This document shows, piece after piece, positions 1 to 5,613 of a DNA stretch of 6,991 bases. The DNA is from Xanthobacteraceae bacterium (GTDB lineage: Bacteria; Pseudomonadota; Alphaproteobacteria; Rhizobiales; Xanthobacteraceae). The stretch is taken from contig JASHSY010000088.1 of the NCBI GenBank assembly GCA_030040825.1, forward strand, positions 1 to 6,991. The letters are read 5' to 3'. Within the stretch, counting starts at the first letter, position 1, and each line of letters begins with the position of its first letter. The notes below the pieces were generated by a model, which was given only the letters and a program-made list of their open reading frames with translations, made no database searches and was not told the DNA's origin. Made by a program: the position numbers and the translations under genes.

Positions 1-348
1 TTTCCGGTGTCGTGCCTGGTGGTCAAGCGTGGCGGCATGGTCGTGTTCTGCGCCGGCACCTCGGGCTACAACATCACGTTCGACGCCCGCTATGTCTGGA
101 TGCGACAGAAGCGGGTACAAGGTTCGCACTTCGCGCATCTGAAACAAGCCAGCGCCGCCAACCGTTTCGTCATCGACCGCCGGATCGATCCGTGCATGAG
201 CGACGTATTTCCGTGGGAGAAAATCCCCTACGCCCACGAATTGATGCGCACCAACCGGCATAAGCCCGGAAACATGGCGGTGCTGGTCAATGCGCCGCGC
301 ACCGGCTTGCGCAATTTCGAGGATGCGCTGGAGGCGTCGCCGTCATAG
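1..348 (+). CDS. ccr: Crotonyl-CoA carboxylase/reductase, C-terminal part (5' end outside window)
   Basis: This is the last 115 codons of a gene whose frame is already open at base 1; the stop is TAG at 346-348. The enzyme reductively carboxylates crotonyl-CoA with NADPH and CO2 to ethylmalonyl-CoA, the entry step of the ethylmalonyl-CoA pathway in the cytoplasm. The fragment is the end of a medium-chain dehydrogenase/reductase fold and reads almost like a Ccr consensus: FPVSCLVVKRGGMVVFCAG, then FDARYVWMRQKR, QGSHFAHLKQASAANRF, and the ending GNMAVLVNAPRTGL. From memory, the His of the GSHFA motif (codon at 127-129) corresponds to an active-site His involved in CO2 binding in characterised Ccr; that mapping was not aligned here. 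Full Ccr proteins are about 420-450 residues, so roughly three quarters lies to the left. The GTG at 7 is internal, not a start. The mcd gene downstream encodes a later enzyme of the same pathway. Confidence 0.93.
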   Translation, partial: FPVSCLVVKRGGMVVFCAGTSGYNITFDARYVWMRQKRVQGSHFAHLKQASAANRFVIDRRIDPCMSDVFPWEKIPYAHELMRTNRHKPGNMAVLVNAPRTGLRNFEDALEASPS

Positions 349-377
349 CAAGCCGGCAGTCCAGCCGCGCGTGACGG

Positions 378-1238
378 TTACTTCACGTTCTCGCGCAGGC
401 GCGCGATCGCCGCGTTAAGCTCGCCGCAATACACAAAAATCCAGGCGCTGTAGTAGAGGAACACCAGTGCGATCATCGCCGACGCGAGACCGGCGTAATA
501 GCTTACGTAGGTGTAGGCGAAATCGGCGAGGTAGTGACCGAAGGTAAAGCCGCAGGCGAGCCACAGTACCATGGTGGCGACAATCCCAGGCCAAACTTTG
601 TTCAAGCCTCGCCGTCCGGCCGGCAGCCACATGTGCGCAATGAACAGGGCGACCGCCAGGACTAGCGCGCTCACGCCGAAACGCGCGAAATCGAAATGCG
701 ATTGCAACGGCTCGATCCACGGTGCGTATCGCGCGGCGGTCCTGAAAATCAGCGGACCGAGCACGACCAGAAAGGCAAGCGCTAGCAGGGCAAATGCACT
801 CACCAATACGTAGCCGATCGATTCCAGCCGCAAGAGCCACCAGCTCCGCCGTTCTTGCAGGCCGTAAGCGCGGTTCAGTCCGATGCGCAGGCTTTCGACG
901 CCGCTGGAAGCAAAATAGACCGCGAACACCGCGCCGAACGTCAGGACGCCACTGCGCCTGGTGGTGAGCACGTTGTGAATCTCGGCCGCAATCGGCCCCG
1001 CGACCTGACGCGGCCAGGCGGCAAAGATGAGGCGCGCGACTTCGTCGGCCAGATTGGTCGATCCGATGACACCGGCAATCGCCGTCACCACGATCAGGAA
1101 CGGGAACACCGCCATCAGTATCGACAGCGAAATGTGGCTGGCGATCGCCCAGCCGTCATCACGGTTGAAGCGATAAAATGCATCCACGATCACACGAAAG
1201 CTCTGATAGAGCGTCTTCAAATTCCGCGCCTCTGCCAC
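378..1238 (-). CDS. YihY/BrkB family (UPF0761) inner-membrane protein
   Basis: The product is a predicted six-helix integral membrane protein of the YihY/BrkB family, about 286 residues, the usual core length. Hydrophobic segments lie at about residues 35-59, 96-116, 140-165, 184-204, 216-236 and 249-271. Family hallmarks are the early DDGWAIASHISLS block, the polar LPAGRRGLNKVWPG stretch before helix 5, and the YYAGLASAMIALVFLYYSAW block in helix 6. The family's molecular function is unsettled; the names virulence factor BrkB and ribonuclease BN are historical. The start is ambiguous because a stop lies in frame at 1254-1256 and no ATG follows before the first helix. Candidates are TTG at 1241, GTG at 1238 (chosen) and TTG at 1220. 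The last has a GAGG (1229-1232 on the other strand) eight bases upstream and gives an MKTLYQSF start that also fits the family. The gene is convergent with ccr (29-bp gap) and divergent from mcd. No pathway link is visible. Confidence 0.9.
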   Translation of the reverse strand: MAEARNLKTLYQSFRVIVDAFYRFNRDDGWAIASHISLSILMAVFPFLIVVTAIAGVIGSTNLADEVARLIFAAWPRQVAGPIAAEIHNVLTTRRSGVLTFGAVFAVYFASSGVESLRIGLNRAYGLQERRSWWLLRLESIGYVLVSAFALLALAFLVVLGPLIFRTAARYAPWIEPLQSHFDFARFGVSALVLAVALFIAHMWLPAGRRGLNKVWPGIVATMVLWLACGFTFGHYLADFAYTYVSYYAGLASAMIALVFLYYSAWIFVYCGELNAAIARLRENVK

Positions 1239-1356
1239 CAATCCGCCGGCAACTTATCAGCGCAATCCGGTCTCGACGAGCAGCGGATAGTTATGTCCTT
1301 TGAATTCCCGCATGCCGTCCTCCAAGCGCGGCCAGCCTGCAGCGCGCCGTCGCGAA

Positions 1357-1385
1357 TTGGCTTTTGTGCACTGCACGCGTAAGCT
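1357..1385 (+). promoter_or_regulatory. Candidate sigma70-type promoter of mcd with internal dyad
   Basis: TTGGCT (1357-1362) and TAAGCT (1380-1385) are separated by exactly 17 bp. This matches 4/6 and 3/6 of the -35 and -10 consensus, and the putative start would lie about 35-40 bp before the mcd ATG. The spacer holds the perfect dyad GTGCA-C-TGCAC (1366-1376), placed where a regulator would block RNA polymerase. The rest of the 190-bp yihY-mcd divergent region shows no equally good match. This is inference from hexamers only. Confidence 0.3.
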
Positions 1386-1429
1386 TGCCTCGGTGCGCGT
1401 CGCCGCAATGTCAGTCATCGGAGTCGTGA

Positions 1430-3106
1430 ATGGCGCTTGCCGCAGCTTCCAAATCTACCGAGAGTGAATTGATCGCGACGCTGTTGCAGGCGGCCGACGC
1501 CGCCGACGCGCTACTAAGCGACGCGCGATTGGCCGTCGCGGAAAAGGTGGTACGGGACGGCCGCGCCAATGCCCGATTGCTCGACAAGGAGCAGCGCGCC
1601 ACCCATGGGCTCGCTTGGTTCGCCACTTATGTTGAGGCGATCCGCCAGCTCGCGGCCTATGCGCAGCGGCTCAGCGCCTCCGGCAATTTCGGCGAGATTG
1701 AGGACCTGCTGGTGCGGGTCGGCGCCGGCGAATATCTGGCACAGATCGTCGGCGGCATCCCGATGAGCCAAAGCGAGATCGTCCGGCTTGGCGACCTTGG
1801 CGTCACCAGCGCGATGGTGGCCGCGCGCATCAATCCCGCGGTCGAGCATCTGATCGTTTACGGCAACACGGCGCAACGCCGCGCGCGGCTTGCCGAATTG
1901 ATGCGGCAGCAGGCGGACGCCGGCGTAGGTGCGACCGGCCTCGACGATACGCTGGAATCCATCCGTGAAGAGATGCGCAAATTTGCCGATGGCCAGGTGG
2001 CGCCGCACGCGCAAGGCTGGCACCTGCGCAATCAGTACATTCCGCTCGACGTCATCGGGCAAATGTCCGAACTCGGCGTGTTTTCGCTTACCATCCCCGA
2101 AGAATACGGCGGCATGGGGCTCGGCAAGGAGTCCATGTGCGTGGTGTCCGAGGAGCTTTCGCGCGGTTATATCGGCGTCGGCTCGCTCGGCACCCGCTCC
2201 GAGATCGCGGCCGAGCTTATTCTCGGTAGCGGCACCGAGGAACAGAAGCGCAAGTGGCTGCCGAAGATCGGCTCCGGCGAGGTGTTGCCGACTGCGGTGT
2301 TCACCGAGCCGAATACCGGTTCGGACCTGGCTTCGCTGAAGACGCGCGCCGTGCGCCATGGCGATGTCTACAAGGTCTACGGCAACAAGACCTGGATCAC
2401 CCACCCGGTTCGCGCCGACCTGATGACCTTGCTGGTGCGCACAGATCCAAACGAGAAGGGCTATCGTGGCCTGTCGATGCTGCTGGCGGAAAAGCCGCGC
2501 GGCAGCGACGCCGATCCGTTTCCGGTCGCCGGCATGTCGGGCACCGAGATCGAGGTGCTCGGCTATCGCGGCATGAAGGAATACGAGATCGCCTTCGACG
2601 GCTTTACGGTGAAAGCCGAGAATCTGTTGGGCGGCGTCGAGGGTCTCGGCTTCAAGCAATTGATGGCGACCTTCGAGTCCGCGCGCATCCAGACTGCGGC
2701 GCGCGCTATCGGCGTCGCGCAGGCCGCGCTCGAACAGGCGCGCAACTATGCGACGACGCGCGCGCAGTTCGGTGCGCCGATCGCCGAATTTCCCCGCGTC
2801 GCCGACAAGCTTGCGATGATGGCGGCGGAAATCCTGATTGCGCGCCAGCTCACCTATTACGCCGCGCGGCAGAAGGATTCCGGCCGCCGCTGCGATCTGG
2901 AAGCCGGGATGGCGAAGCTCCTGGCGGCCCGCGTCGCCTGGGCCGCCGCCGACAACGCCGTGCAGATCCATGGCGGCAACGGTTTTGCGCTTGAGTTCCC
3001 CGTATCGCGCATCCTCTGCGACGCCCGCATCCTCAACATTTTCGAAGGCGCCGCTGAAATCCAGGCGCAAGTGATCGCGCGGCGGTTGCTGGACGGATCG
3101 AACTAG
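1430..3106 (+). CDS. mcd: (2S)-methylsuccinyl-CoA dehydrogenase, FAD-dependent acyl-CoA dehydrogenase family
   Basis: The enzyme oxidises (2S)-methylsuccinyl-CoA to mesaconyl-CoA in the ethylmalonyl-CoA pathway and passes electrons to ETF. The acyl-CoA dehydrogenase core runs from about residue 172 to 558. The FAD/substrate signature is TEPNTGSD (292-299), the C-terminal signature QIHGGNGFALEF begins at Gln512, and the catalytic base is expected to be Glu539 in IFEGAAEIQ, the position used by short- and medium-chain enzymes. Residues 1-171 are an alpha-helical extension absent from ordinary 380-residue family members. An extension of about 170 residues is the known hallmark of Mcd, where it mimics the dimer-dimer interface so that the enzyme works as a homodimer. 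Length (558) and the adjacent ccr both support this assignment. The start is firm: TGA at 1427-1429 closes the frame directly upstream, and GGAG (1420-1423) lies six bases before the ATG. The alternative is another extended acyl-CoA dehydrogenase of unknown substrate, which is less likely. Confidence 0.9.
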   Translation: MALAAASKSTESELIATLLQAADAADALLSDARLAVAEKVVRDGRANARLLDKEQRATHGLAWFATYVEAIRQLAAYAQRLSASGNFGEIEDLLVRVGAGEYLAQIVGGIPMSQSEIVRLGDLGVTSAMVAARINPAVEHLIVYGNTAQRRARLAELMRQQADAGVGATGLDDTLESIREEMRKFADGQVAPHAQGWHLRNQYIPLDVIGQMSELGVFSLTIPEEYGGMGLGKESMCVVSEELSRGYIGVGSLGTRSEIAAELILGSGTEEQKRKWLPKIGSGEVLPTAVFTEPNTGSDLASLKTRAVRHGDVYKVYGNKTWITHPVRADLMTLLVRTDPNEKGYRGLSMLLAEKPRGSDADPFPVAGMSGTEIEVLGYRGMKEYEIAFDGFTVKAENLLGGVEGLGFKQLMATFESARIQTAARAIGVAQAALEQARNYATTRAQFGAPIAEFPRVADKLAMMAAEILIARQLTYYAARQKDSGRRCDLEAGMAKLLAARVAWAAADNAVQIHGGNGFALEFPVSRILCDARILNIFEGAAEIQAQVIARRLLDGSN

Positions 3107-3115
3107 AACTAGAAC
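3100..3115 (+). repeat. Hexamer microrepeat duplicating the mcd stop codon
   Basis: GAACTAGAACTAGAAC is 2.7 copies of the unit GAACTA, starting in the third base of the penultimate sense codon of mcd. In the mcd frame it reads Asn-stop-Asn-stop, so the repeat provides a second in-frame TAG (3110-3112) six bases after the first. It probably arose by slippage. Confidence 0.75.
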
Positions 3116-3125
3116 GCCGATCCAT

Positions 3126-3155
3126 GCCGCCGTGTCACGGGCCGCGACAGGCGGC
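3126..3155 (+). terminator. GC-rich stem-loop between mcd and the slipin gene
   Basis: GCCGCC (3126-3131) pairs with GGCGGC (3150-3155), and TGTC (3133-3136) pairs with GACA (3146-3149). The result is a 10-bp stem with one bulged G (3132) and a 9-nt loop. No T-tract follows, so it is not a classical intrinsic terminator. It may attenuate read-through, protect the mcd 3' end, or be a processing site ahead of the slipin ribosome-binding site at 3177. Confidence 0.4.
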
Positions 3156-3176
3156 TCGACCGCTATGGCGATATGT

Positions 3177-3181
3177 GGGAG
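3177..3181 (+). promoter_or_regulatory. Shine-Dalgarno site that sets the slipin start
   Basis: GGGAG lies nine bases before ATG 3191. The in-frame ATG at 3173 sits just upstream of this site and has no purine-rich site of its own, so the downstream ATG is preferred. Confidence 0.6.
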
Positions 3182-3190
3182 ACTCCCCGC

Positions 3191-3955
3191 ATGTATGGGT
3201 TGTCTGTTCTTGTGCTCATCGTAATCCTGTATGCGCTCGGCTCGATCCGGGTATTGCGACAGTACGAGCGCGGCGTCGTATTCTTGCTCGGAAAGTTTGC
3301 CGGAGTGCGTGGAGCGGGACTGACCCTTATCTTCTTTCCTTTTCAGCAGATGGTGCGGGTATCGCTTCGCACCGTCACCATGCAAATTCCATCGCAAAAA
3401 ATAATCACCAAGGATAACGTCTCGATCGACATCGCGGCGGTCGCGTACTATCACATTTCCGATCCTGAGAAGGCGGTGATCGCGATCGAGAACGTCTTCA
3501 ATGCGATCAATCAAATCAGTCAGACAACCGTGCGCAATGTGGTCGGACGCTTCAGCCTCGATCAGCTGCTTTCGGATACCGCGAGCATCAACGAGCAGAT
3601 CAAAGACGTCATCGACGGGCATACCGAGCCGTGGGGGACGCAGGTGACGGCGGTCGAGATCAAAGACATTATTCTTCCGGAGAATATGCAGCGGGCAATG
3701 GCGAAGGAAGCCGAAGCGGAACGCGAGCGGCGGGCAAAGATCGTCGCCGCAGAAGGCGAATACCAAGCTGCGGTGCGGCTCGGCCAGGCGGCCGATATTA
3801 TCGCCCAGCATCCCGTGGCGCTTCAGCTGCGCACTCTGCAGACGATGGCGGAAATTGCCACCGAAAAGAACTCGACGATCATCTTCCCTGCGCAGTTCAT
3901 GACCACCGTGCAGGAAGCCATCGCGACGTTGAGTAGGGATTCATCCACCAAATAG
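3191..3955 (+). CDS. Slipin/stomatin-like SPFH-domain membrane protein
   Basis: This 254-residue protein has the slipin layout. A single N-terminal membrane segment (about 3-18) leads into the SPFH/band-7 domain (about 20-170), which opens with RVLRQYERGVVFLLGKF and includes KDNVSIDIAAVAYYHISDP and NVVGRFSLDQLLSD. A charged coiled-coil of MAKEAEAERERRAKIVAAEGEY type (about 170-195) and a short C-terminal stretch with STIIFPAQF follow. Slipins oligomerise at the inner membrane and are thought to organise microdomains or control membrane proteases. The usual partner is an NfeD protease-like gene next door; none is present, since the neighbours are mcd upstream and a convergent FMN reductase-like gene downstream. 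The start at 3191 is chosen over ATG 3173 because of the ribosome-binding site at 3177-3181; the longer form would add six residues. The role in this organism is unknown. Confidence 0.9.
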   Translation: MYGLSVLVLIVILYALGSIRVLRQYERGVVFLLGKFAGVRGAGLTLIFFPFQQMVRVSLRTVTMQIPSQKIITKDNVSIDIAAVAYYHISDPEKAVIAIENVFNAINQISQTTVRNVVGRFSLDQLLSDTASINEQIKDVIDGHTEPWGTQVTAVEIKDIILPENMQRAMAKEAEAERERRAKIVAAEGEYQAAVRLGQAADIIAQHPVALQLRTLQTMAEIATEKNSTIIFPAQFMTTVQEAIATLSRDSSTK

Positions 3956-3956
3956 C

Positions 3957-3995
3957 CGGCGTCGCGATTTGCCGTCCGGATGGTCGCGGTCGCCG
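3957..3995. terminator. Stem-loop in the convergent slipin/FMN reductase-like gap
   Basis: CGGCG-T-CGCGA (3957-3967) pairs with TCGCG-GT-CGCCG (3984-3995). The 10-bp GC-rich stem has a small internal asymmetry and a 16-nt loop, and begins two bases after the slipin stop. It lies entirely within the 44-bp gap between two converging genes, where a bidirectional terminator is expected. Neither strand has a strong T-tract after the stem, so intrinsic termination is uncertain. Confidence 0.45.
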
Positions 3996-3999
3996 AGAC

Positions 4000-4596
4000 T
4001 TAGGCGGCTGCAGCGACCTCGTCGCGCTGGCGTGCCGCCTTCAGCGCGTTCGTCCACCAGACCAGTTGATCCAGCATGTCTTTGACGCCGGTCTGTAGAT
4101 AGCCGATGTCCCTGAGCTCCTTGCCTTCCTTCCACACCCCCATGAAGTCGGCCCCTTGGATGTAGACGCCGCTGCGGACCGTCGCCATTTGCAGCTCGGC
4201 CGCGACCAGCCGCAGCTGTTCGATCGCCCGCGCGCCGCCCACGGCGCCGTAGCCGACAAAGGCCGCCGCTTTCTTGTTCCACTCAGGATAGGCATAATCG
4301 AGCGCGTTTTTCAGCACCGCCGGGATGCCGTGATTGTATTCGGCGGTCACGAAGACGTAGCCGTCGAACTCGGCCACCTTCTTCTGCCAGCGTTGGCCGA
4401 CCGGATTTTGCGTCGGCGCCCAGGCGTTCGTCGCTACCTCGTCGAAGAACGGCATCGGGAAATCGCGCAGATCGATGATTTCGGCATCGATATCGCCGCG
4501 TCGAGCGGCAATGTCCTTGATCCATTGCGCCGGCTTGTGGCCGAAACGGGCGGCGCGCGTCGTGCTGATGACGATGGCGATCTTGGGTTTGCTCAC
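4000..4596 (-). CDS. NADPH-dependent FMN reductase-family flavoprotein
   Basis: A 198-residue flavodoxin-fold protein of the NADPH-dependent FMN reductase family (Pfam FMN_red), which reduces flavin, quinones, azo compounds or chromate with NAD(P)H in the cytoplasm. The phosphate-binding loop is STTRAARFGH (11-20), with a Thr where many relatives have Gly-Ser-Thr-Arg. The isoalloxazine-contacting motif is TAEYNHGIPAVLKNALDY (84-101), matching the family's T-P-E-Y-N pattern with Ala for Pro and His for the usual small residue. A glycine-rich GYGAVGG (115-121) follows. The start is GTG: TCCTCC at 4603-4608 (read as GGAGGA on the coding strand) lies six bases upstream, and no ATG upstream is in frame. 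The gene is divergent from the HIG1 gene, across a region with a symmetric repeat that may be its operator. The physiological substrate cannot be read from sequence. Confidence 0.88.
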   Translation of the reverse strand: MSKPKIAIVISTTRAARFGHKPAQWIKDIAARRGDIDAEIIDLRDFPMPFFDEVATNAWAPTQNPVGQRWQKKVAEFDGYVFVTAEYNHGIPAVLKNALDYAYPEWNKKAAAFVGYGAVGGARAIEQLRLVAAELQMATVRSGVYIQGADFMGVWKEGKELRDIGYLQTGVKDMLDQLVWWTNALKAARQRDEVAAAA

Positions 4597-4602
4597 GGTC
4601 CG

Positions 4603-4608
4603 TCCTCC
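4603..4608 (-). promoter_or_regulatory. Strong Shine-Dalgarno site fixing a GTG start
   Basis: GGAGGA on the minus strand, six bases before GTG 4596. It is the strongest ribosome-binding site in the window and decides the non-ATG start of the FMN reductase-like gene. Confidence 0.7.
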
Positions 4609-4621
4609 ATCATGCTAGTTT

Positions 4622-4707
4622 TGCAGGTTACTGATTGTTACTGAGGCTAATTAGTTGCCTGAATGAATGCCGCAAGAAGGCACAGGCGTGTAACCCGGTA
4701 ACCTGCA
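4622..4707. promoter_or_regulatory. Paired GTTAC-box inverted repeat, probable operator pair
   Basis: TGCAGGTTAC (4622-4631) is a perfect 10-bp inverted match to GTAACCTGCA (4698-4707), with 66 bp between. Each arm carries a second box facing inward: GTTAC at 4637-4641, part of an 8-bp direct repeat GTTACTGA at 4627-4634 and 4637-4644 spaced exactly 10 bp; and GTAAC at 4690-4694, 8 bp from its partner. The spacer holds an AT-rich palindrome CTAATTAG (4647-4654) in otherwise GC-rich DNA. The arrangement sits between two divergent genes, 26 bp from the FMN reductase-like start and 93 bp from the HIG1 start. Inference: binding sites for a dimeric regulator, possibly with DNA looping. The regulator is not in the window. 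No convincing -35/-10 pair was found here; the best minus-strand candidate (TTCAGG, 17 bp, TAACAA) is weak and overlaps a box. Confidence 0.5.
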
Positions 4708-4799
4708 TGAGCCCGCCACCAGGCCCGGTGCGCAAATGCCGCTCCCGAATGGCCCGTTAGTGGATTTCGCCGCGTTGCAATCTGGGTTAAAAGGAATAC

Positions 4800-4994
4800 A
4801 TGGGCACCTTTTTGTCGCATGCGGTCGTTCCAATCGCCATCGGCGCGGTGGCGCTGGTGCTGTTGGCTGGTCTTGTCAATATGATGCGCGGTGGCTCTGG
4901 CAATCTGTCTCAGAAGCTGATGCGACTGCGCGTGCTGTTACAGTTCATCGCTATCGTCATCATCATGATCACGATCTGGGCGATCTCCAAATAA
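4800..4994 (+). CDS. HIG1-domain twin-transmembrane small protein
   Basis: A 64-residue protein with two membrane helices (about 8-28 and 45-62) joined by a short basic loop. The loop and second helix carry the HIG1 signature Q-x3-R-x-R-x3-Q exactly, as Gln38, Arg42, Arg44 and Gln48. Mitochondrial HIG1 proteins (Rcf1/HIGD) assist cytochrome c oxidase and respiratory supercomplexes; alphaproteobacterial members are probably related in role, acting in the inner membrane. The start is ATG at 4800 with AAGGA (4791-4795) just upstream. It is followed after 15 bp by the adenosyltransferase gene in the same reading frame, so the two are probably co-transcribed. The link to cobalamin and ETF genes is positional; no direct functional tie is visible. 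Confidence 0.88.
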   Translation: MGTFLSHAVVPIAIGAVALVLLAGLVNMMRGGSGNLSQKLMRLRVLLQFIAIVIIMITIWAISK

Positions 4995-5009
4995 CGACGG
5001 CGAGCGATC

Positions 5010-5588
5010 GTGGTCGTCCTCAACAAAATTTATACCCGCACGGGCGACGACGGCACTACGGCACTCGGCACCGGCGCTCGGCGCAAGAAATATGACTTGC
5101 GGGTCGCCGCTTACGGCACGATTGACGAGACCAATGCCGCCATCGGCGTTGCCCGGCTCTATACGGTCGGCGAGCATTCGATCCATAACGCACTCTCGCG
5201 CATCCAGAACGATCTGTTCGACCTTGGCGCCGATCTCGCCACGCCGGACAAGGGCAAAGGGCCGGGCGGCGCGCGGCTCACCGTTACCGCGGCCCAGGTC
5301 ACCTGGCTTGAGCATCAGATCGACTTGCTCAACGGCGAATTGACGCCGCTGAAATCTTTCGTGCTCCCCGGCGGCTATGAAGCGGCGGCATATCTGCATG
5401 TCGCCCGCACCGTCTGCCGCCGCGCCGAGCGCCTGATTGCTGAACTCATGGACCAGCCGGACGAGAGCGTCACGCCGGAAGTCCTGCAATACGTCAATCG
5501 ATTGTCTGATTATTTGTTCGTTGCCGCCCGCTACGCCAACGACAAGGGCGACCGCGACATGTTGTGGCAGCCGGGCGCGAACCGCTAG
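5010..5588 (+). CDS. Cob(I)alamin adenosyltransferase, PduO type
   Basis: This 192-residue enzyme transfers adenosyl from ATP to cob(I)alamin to make adenosylcobalamin. Family motifs run in order: the N-terminal ATP-binding loop TRTGDDGTTALG (9-20), DETNAAIG (39-46), SFVLPGG (116-122), the RTVCRRAER helix (133-141) with the arginines and glutamate that contact ATP, and YVNRLSDYLFVAARYAN (161-177). Length is normal for a PduO/ATR-type protein, which acts as a trimer; this is not the CobA fold, although pipelines often call it cob(I)yrinic acid a,c-diamide adenosyltransferase. The start is GTG at 5010 with a weak GGCGAG (4999-5004); the frame is closed upstream only by the HIG1 stop at 4992-4994. 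The MVVLNKIYTRTGDDGTT start is what relatives show. Its product is the cofactor of ethylmalonyl-CoA and methylmalonyl-CoA mutases, which links it to ccr and mcd in this window. Confidence 0.93.
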   Translation: MVVLNKIYTRTGDDGTTALGTGARRKKYDLRVAAYGTIDETNAAIGVARLYTVGEHSIHNALSRIQNDLFDLGADLATPDKGKGPGGARLTVTAAQVTWLEHQIDLLNGELTPLKSFVLPGGYEAAAYLHVARTVCRRAERLIAELMDQPDESVTPEVLQYVNRLSDYLFVAARYANDKGDRDMLWQPGANR

Positions 5589-5603
5589 GCCGAGCAAAAC
5601 CAC

Positions 5604-5607
5604 GGAG
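5604..5607 (+). promoter_or_regulatory. Shine-Dalgarno site that sets the SDR start
   Basis: GGAG, within the purine run GGAGAGG (5604-5610), lies six bases before GTG 5614. The ATG at 5612 overlaps it but is followed at once by TGA in its own frame, so the GTG is the working start. Confidence 0.6.
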
Positions 5608-5613
5608 AGGGAT

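Noticed and set aside
349..377. Possible terminator between convergent ccr and yihY
   Set aside because: Only a 6-bp GCCGGC palindrome is present, with no stable stem and no T-tract.
855..1382. Open frame of 175 codons on the + strand
   Set aside because: It is mostly antisense to the YihY coding region, with low-complexity charged composition and no family resemblance.
1514..3811. A 765-codon open frame on the minus strand, antisense to mcd and the slipin gene
   Set aside because: It spans two clear + strand genes and their intergenic gap. Its sequence is rich in Arg, His, Asp and Ala without any domain, as expected for a mirror frame in GC-rich DNA.
4651..4833. Small cysteine/proline-rich minus-strand open frame of 60 codons in the divergent region
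   Set aside because: No ribosome-binding site or family pattern was recognised, and it runs into the HIG1 gene; probably non-coding.
4736..5095. Open frame of 119 codons overlapping the HIG1 and adenosyltransferase genes
   Set aside because: It is out of frame with both recognised genes and its product resembles nothing; it is a shadow frame.
5437..5613. Upstream extension of the SDR reading frame to an ATG inside the adenosyltransferase gene
   Set aside because: The extra 59 residues are Ser/Arg/Thr-rich out-of-frame translation of the adenosyltransferase gene; the ribosome-binding site and SDR motif spacing support GTG 5614.
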